A stretch of DNA of 15,543 bases from Faecalibacterium prausnitzii (GTDB lineage Bacteria > Bacillota > Clostridia > Oscillospirales > Ruminococcaceae), in contig DCCL01000126.1 in the NCBI GenBank assembly GCA_002313795.1, positions 2,769-18,311 on the forward strand, in the 5' to 3' direction. The translations under genes were made by a program, and so were the position numbers. The notes beneath the pieces are model-generated. The model worked only from the letters and a program-made list of their open reading frames with translations, was not told where the DNA came from and made no database searches. Positions 12,364 to 15,543 of this stretch are shown piece by piece (position 1 is the first letter of the stretch; every line of letters starts with the position of its first letter).

Positions 12364-13067
12364 GCGTGCACCTCCTCAAACCCGGCGATGCCGCCGGAGC
12401 TTGCCGGGACATCCGAGATGATGCGGCCCTGCTTCAGGGTGACGACGCGGCGGTTGAACCGGCGCACCAGCTCGTGCTCGTGGGTGACGACCAGCACCGT
12501 GATGCCCATCTCACTCACCCGCTCCAGCAGCTCCATCATTTCAAGACTCATCTCGGGGTCGATGTTGCCGGTGGGCTCGTCTGCAATGACCAGCCGGGGG
12601 CTGTGGGCCAGAGCGCGGGCCACAGCCACGCGCTGCTGCTCGCCGCCAGAGAGGAACTCGGGGTAAACTTTCGCTTTATCTTCCAGATGCACCAGCTCCA
12701 GCATATAGCCGACGCGGTCTTTGATGTCCTTTCTGCTTACATTGGTGACGTGCATGGCAAACGCGATGTTCTCGTAGACCGTCATGCTGGGGATGAGGCG
12801 GAAATCCTGAAAGATGATGCCCATCTGGCGGCGGAGGAACGGCACCTTGCCCCGGCGCAGCCGGGCAACATCCTTGCCGTCCACCATGACGCGGCCCTCT
12901 GTGGGCAGCTCTTCCCGGAGGATGAGCTTGAGCAGGGTGGATTTGCCTGCGCCGGAGTGGCCTACCAGAAAAACGAACTCACCGTCATCCACATGGAGGT
13001 CGATATCTTCCAGCGCGGGTTTGTCGCTCCGCTTGTATATCTTGGAGACGTGTTCAAAATCTATCAT
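12360..13067 (-). CDS. ftsE: Cell division ATP-binding protein FtsE
   Basis: 235 aa. ABC ATPase hallmarks in order: Walker A GHSGAGKST (36-44), Q-loop Gln87 in IIFQDFRLI, signature LSGGEQQRV (139-147), Walker B LVIADEPTGNID (159-170) and the H-loop His196. The start MIDFEHVSKIYK and the short Q-loop sequence FQDFRL are characteristic of FtsE. It forms the cytoplasmic motor of the FtsEX complex at the division site. AGGAG lies 11 bp before the ATG, and a candidate promoter sits just upstream (13086-13114). First gene of the operon with ftsX, M23, the 35-aa peptide and S41. Confidence 0.96.
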   Translation of the reverse strand: MIDFEHVSKIYKRSDKPALEDIDLHVDDGEFVFLVGHSGAGKSTLLKLILREELPTEGRVMVDGKDVARLRRGKVPFLRRQMGIIFQDFRLIPSMTVYENIAFAMHVTNVSRKDIKDRVGYMLELVHLEDKAKVYPEFLSGGEQQRVAVARALAHSPRLVIADEPTGNIDPEMSLEMMELLERVSEMGITVLVVTHEHELVRRFNRRVVTLKQGRIISDVPASSGGIAGFEEVHA

Positions 13068-13085
13068 GGGTAATCTTGCTCCTGA

Positions 13086-13114
13086 ATTTTATTTTTTCGA
13101 AGCACCATAGACAA
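13086..13114 (-). promoter_or_regulatory. Candidate promoter of the ftsEX operon
   Basis: On the - strand TTGTCT (13114-13109), 17-bp spacer and TAAAAT (13091-13086). The hexamers fit, but the expected start (near 13079) would fall on or just inside the AGGAG ribosome site of ftsE (13083-13079), leaving almost no leader. It may be used with a slightly earlier start, or the real promoter may lie elsewhere. Confidence 0.35.
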
Positions 13115-13152
13115 AAGGAACCGGCCAGCATCGGGGTCGAGCGGCCGGTTCC
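13113..13152 (-). terminator. Terminator of the CdaR-like regulator gene
   Basis: GGAACCGGCC and GGCCGGTTCC form a perfect 10-bp stem (13117-13126 with 13143-13152) around a 16-nt loop, followed on the - strand by TTTTG. It sits 33 bp after the regulator's stop codon and isolates it from ftsE. Confidence 0.85.
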
Positions 13153-13184
13153 AGCGCCTTCAGCCGGGGCGGCTGAGACGAATA

Positions 13185-14270
13185 TCAATATTTGGCCGGG
13201 TTGTTGGACAGGTACTTCTTGACCATGAGCGCTACCTTGAAGACGATAGCGTCGTCGAACTCGCGCAGATCCAGACCGGTCAGCTTTTTGATCTTTTCCA
13301 GACGGTACACCAGCGTGTTGCGGTGGACGAACAGGCCGCGGCTGGTCTCGGAGACGTTCAAGTTGTTCTCGAAGAAGCGCTGGATGGTGAACAGAGTCTC
13401 CTGATCCAGGCTCTCGATGCTGCCCTGCTTGAACACTTCGCGCAGGAACATCTCGCAGACGGTGGTGGGCAGCTGATAGATCAGACGTGCGATGCCCAGG
13501 TTGTCGTAGCGGATGATCTGCTTCTCGGTATCGAACACCTTGCTCACTTCCATGGCGATCTGGGCTTCCTTGAAGGAGGTAGCCAGATCCTTCACGTTGG
13601 CGATGGGGGTGCCGATGCCCACGACGGCCTTGATGTAGTGCTCCCCGGAGAGGGTATCCACGATGCTGGCGGCCAGCTTCTCCATGTCGGAGCGGTCGAT
13701 GCCCTTGCGGATCTCCTTGACCAGGACGGTGTCGGTCTCGCTGATGTTGAAGACGAAATCCTTCTGCTTGTCCGGGAACAGGCTGCTCACCACGTCGTAA
13801 GCGGAGATGTCGCCGCCGCTGGTCACGCGGACGATGAACACCACGCGGGAGACATCAGTGGCAAAGTGGAGCTCGCGGGCCTTGGCGTAGATGTCGCCGG
13901 GCAGGATGTTGTCCAGCACCACGTTCTTGATGAAATTGGACTTGTCGAACTTCTCATCGTGATACTGCTTGATGCTCTGCAGGCTGATGGACAGCACAGC
14001 GGCGAACTGGCCCGCAGTCTCGTCAGCGCCTTCCACAAAAACAGCATAATCGTTATGCTTTGCGCTGGAGAACTGCTGGTAGGTGTAGCCATCCCGCACG
14101 AAGCGGTCGCCAGCCGTCAGACGCTCTGCCATAAAGCCCTCGCGCACCTCGCCGATCAGATTCAGCTCCGAGCAGGAGATGACAGCGCCGGTCTCATCCA
14201 CCACGCCGACCACGCGGTCGATCGCGTCTTTCATCTGGTAGATCACGCTCTGAAATACTCTATTGGCCAT
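13185..14270 (-). CDS. CdaR/PucR-type helix-turn-helix transcriptional regulator
   Basis: 361 aa from the ATG at 14270, chosen for a GGGG-type ribosome site 9 bp upstream and because the extra 21 codons of the open frame look non-conserved. The N-terminal part (about 1-135) resembles the sugar-diacid recognition domain of CdaR, a middle region (about 136-290) the GGDEF-like part of the family, and the C-terminus (about 296-355) the PucR-type HTH with LNVSETSRGLFVHRNTLVYR (304-323) and LEKIKKLTGLDL. Such proteins regulate uptake or breakdown of glycerate, sugar diacids or other metabolites; the effector here is unknown. It is a single-gene unit with its own promoter (14355-14383) and terminator. 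Its place before ftsEX is probably not functional. Confidence 0.88.
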   Translation of the reverse strand: MANRVFQSVIYQMKDAIDRVVGVVDETGAVISCSELNLIGEVREGFMAERLTAGDRFVRDGYTYQQFSSAKHNDYAVFVEGADETAGQFAAVLSISLQSIKQYHDEKFDKSNFIKNVVLDNILPGDIYAKARELHFATDVSRVVFIVRVTSGGDISAYDVVSSLFPDKQKDFVFNISETDTVLVKEIRKGIDRSDMEKLAASIVDTLSGEHYIKAVVGIGTPIANVKDLATSFKEAQIAMEVSKVFDTEKQIIRYDNLGIARLIYQLPTTVCEMFLREVFKQGSIESLDQETLFTIQRFFENNLNVSETSRGLFVHRNTLVYRLEKIKKLTGLDLREFDDAIVFKVALMVKKYLSNNPAKY

Positions 14271-14354
14271 AAATGGATACCCCTTTTCCTCTCTTGTGCA
14301 AACCGCAGGTGGCGGGATTGTGATTTTTAACAATTTCGCCGCATTACATTTTAT

Positions 14355-14383
14355 ATTTTACACAAAAGAATTTACTTTTGCAA
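14355..14383 (-). promoter_or_regulatory. Promoter of the CdaR-like regulator
   Basis: On the - strand TTGCAA (14383-14378), 17-bp spacer and TAAAAT (14360-14355), about 85 bp before the ATG, within a strongly AT-rich patch. The leader between shows no clear riboswitch. Confidence 0.65.
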
Positions 14384-14477
14384 CAGATTTCAACAAAAAA
14401 TTTTCTTCTTTCTTGTTGAATTTATCTTTCGGGGCCGTTTTGGGGCCAAAAAGCGCCTTTCTGCGTGGTTCTGATGA

Positions 14478-14497
14478 ACATTTTACCGGCAAAATGT
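14478..14497 (-). terminator. Weak hairpin after the pseudouridine synthase gene
   Basis: ACATTTT and AAAATGT pair around a 6-nt loop, about 35 bp after the stop codon of the synthase on the - strand. It has no clean U-tract after it, so it is only a possible terminator. Confidence 0.3.
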
Positions 14498-14532
14498 GAT
14501 ACTTTTTTGAATATGGCGTGAAAAGCAGGCCC

Positions 14533-15237
14533 TCACTCCGTGGTAATTTCCGCCACTTCTTCGGCAGAAAGCTCTCTCCACTGACCCGGAGCGAGCCCGG
14601 CATCCAGCTTCAGGCCGCCGATGGCGTCCCGGTGCAGAGCGTTGACTCCGGCGTCATAGACGCCGAACATCCGCTTGATCTGATGGTACACGCCCTGTTT
14701 GAGCACCACCTGCACGGTCAGGCCGTCCGGCGTCAGGGCCGTCACCTCCGCGGGCGAGAGGGCCGTGCCGTCTGCCAGCGTGACCCCCTTTGCAAAGCCC
14801 TGCCGCATCTCTTCGGTGAGCGGCGTGTCGAGGGTGACGGTGTAGGTCTTGGAGACGTGGCGCTTCGGGGCAAGGATGTCATGGGCAAAGCCGCCGTCGT
14901 CCGTCAGCAGCACGAAACCGGTGCTGGTTTTGTCCAGCCGCCCGGCCGGGAACAGCTCCCGCCGGGGATAGGCATTCCCTACCAGATCCACCACCGTGGT
15001 GTCCCGCTTGTCGGTGGAAGCGCTCACCACGCCCTCGGGCTTATTGAGCATGATATAAACGAACTGCTGATAGCGCAGAGACCGGCCATCCACAGCCACG
15101 GCATCGGCATCTTTCAGCTGAGTATCACCCTTTTTGCACACGGCACCATTGACCGTGACACGGCCTTTGGACAGCAGGGCCTTAGCTTCGCTGCGGGTGC
15201 ACTGGGCCGTTTCGGCCAGATATTTATCGAGTCGCAT
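14533..15237 (-). CDS. rsuA: RsuA-family 16S rRNA pseudouridine synthase
   Basis: 234 aa from the ATG at 15237; AGGAG lies 6 bp upstream and the frame's further 97 upstream codons come from repeat DNA. The N-terminus (MRLDKYLAETAQCTRSEAKA) starts an S4 RNA-binding domain of about 50 residues. The synthase domain follows: YIMLNKPEGVVSA (61-73), the catalytic motif GRLDKTSTGFVLLTDDG (99-115) with Asp102 as the nucleophile, KTYTVTLD (130-137) and GVYHQIKRMF (182-191). The MRLDKYL start and length match RsuA, which converts U516 of 16S rRNA, better than RluB or RluF, but the family members are hard to part by eye. It has its own promoter at 15274-15302. Confidence 0.88.
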   Translation of the reverse strand: MRLDKYLAETAQCTRSEAKALLSKGRVTVNGAVCKKGDTQLKDADAVAVDGRSLRYQQFVYIMLNKPEGVVSASTDKRDTTVVDLVGNAYPRRELFPAGRLDKTSTGFVLLTDDGGFAHDILAPKRHVSKTYTVTLDTPLTEEMRQGFAKGVTLADGTALSPAEVTALTPDGLTVQVVLKQGVYHQIKRMFGVYDAGVNALHRDAIGGLKLDAGLAPGQWRELSAEEVAEITTE

Positions 15238-15273
15238 GGTGTTCTCCTGATTTCTGGTGATTTGTGTGGGTTT

Positions 15274-15302
15274 ATTGTAGCATTGCCGACGTTTTTGTTC
15301 AA
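15274..15302 (-). promoter_or_regulatory. Promoter of the rsuA-like gene
   Basis: On the - strand TTGAAC (15302-15297), 17-bp spacer and TACAAT (15279-15274), giving a leader of about 30 nt with an AGGAG site before the ATG at 15237. Confidence 0.75.
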
Positions 15303-15349
15303 GTTTAAACTCTGCTATTGCACGAAATTTTCGGCGAAGCCGTAAAATG

Positions 15350-15455
15350 TAGAAATCGAAAAAGCGTGAAAGCGTTAGCGTCGAACGGCGCAACGTTAGC
15401 TTTTTGTGATTTCTACTACCTCTTTGGGGCCTGAAAGGGGCGGGCAGCCCCTTTC
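15350..15455. repeat. Multi-hairpin intergenic repeat
   Basis: Two strong palindromes. The first (15350-15415) has arms TAGAAATC/GATTTCTA continued by AAAAAGC/GCTTTTT and an inner loop rich in GCGTTAGCG/AACGTTAGC. The second (15433-15455) is a perfect GAAAGGGGC/GCCCCTTTC stem with a 5-nt loop. A smaller CCGCCG/CGGCGG palindrome follows near 15470-15486. The region upstream of rsuA to the window end holds no supported gene; the hairpins may terminate genes beyond the edge or be a dispersed repeat. Confidence 0.6.
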
Positions 15456-15543
15456 TTGCAACAGCGACGACCGCCGCCTGCGGCGGATACAGGGAGGAGC
15501 TGTTGGGGCCGCGGCCAGCAGGATGCAAGGCCCGCTCAAGGGC

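Noticed and set aside
11401..12666. 421-codon + strand ORF across ftsX and ftsE
   Set aside because: Shadow of clear ftsX and ftsE; His/Gln/Asp-rich nonsense composition.
13323..14330. 335-codon + strand ORF opposite the CdaR-like gene
   Set aside because: Antisense shadow of a recognisable regulator in GC-rich DNA; no ribosome site or domain.
15238..15528. N-terminal extension of the rsuA-like protein by 97 residues
   Set aside because: The extension is encoded by the multi-hairpin repeat and the promoter; the S4 domain starts exactly at the ATG at 15237 after a good ribosome site.
1..15543. CRISPR array
   Set aside because: No series of regularly spaced repeats was seen.

Overview
The window looks like the chromosome of a Gram-positive gut Firmicute of the Oscillospiraceae/Ruminococcaceae, most like Faecalibacterium. 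This is an inference from the GC-rich codon use, the strong AGGAGG ribosome sites, lipoprotein signal peptides and the neighbourhood ftsE-ftsX-M23 peptidase-S41 peptidase beside a CdaR-type regulator and rsmA. No database search was possible.

Layout. (1) 1-2439, + strand: the 3' end of a secreted-looking beta-propeller/WG-repeat-like protein, then a Tat-signal lipoprotein of the PstS-like substrate-binding family. (2) 2486-2759: a compact locus between two convergent genes. A small RNA promoter on the + strand faces a 34-codon membrane-peptide gene on the - strand. The two share one bidirectional terminator and carry matching direct repeats in their 5' regions. This is the architecture of a par/Fst-like type I toxin-antitoxin module, and it is the main discovery candidate here. 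(3) 2787-3728, - strand: an AEC-family permease with its own promoter. (4) 4041-4115, - strand: tRNA-Thr(UGU) with promoter and terminator.

(5) 4116-7527: an AT-rich island, visibly different in base use from the rest. It holds a frameshifted XRE-type regulator, two tandem paralogous lipoproteins and a small CAP-like lipoprotein. It ends in a second, truncated copy of the tRNA-Thr 5' half that still has the same promoter and a terminator. A MITE-like palindromic element with perfect 22-bp inverted ends abuts rsmA. The tRNA duplication brackets the cargo and suggests an old insertion or duplication at this tRNA.

(6) 7528-13067, - strand, read right to left: ftsE, ftsX, a coiled-coil M23 endopeptidase (EnvC/PcsB-like), a 35-aa membrane peptide and an S41 carboxy-terminal processing protease, closed by a terminator; then rsmA. 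FtsEX is an ABC-type machine that controls peptidoglycan hydrolases at division, so the adjacent M23 enzyme is its likely client and the secreted S41 protease may process envelope proteins in the same setting. (7) 13185-14270: a CdaR/PucR-type regulator with its own promoter and terminator. (8) 14533-15237: an RsuA-family pseudouridine synthase with a clear promoter, preceded by a multi-hairpin repeat region running to the window end.
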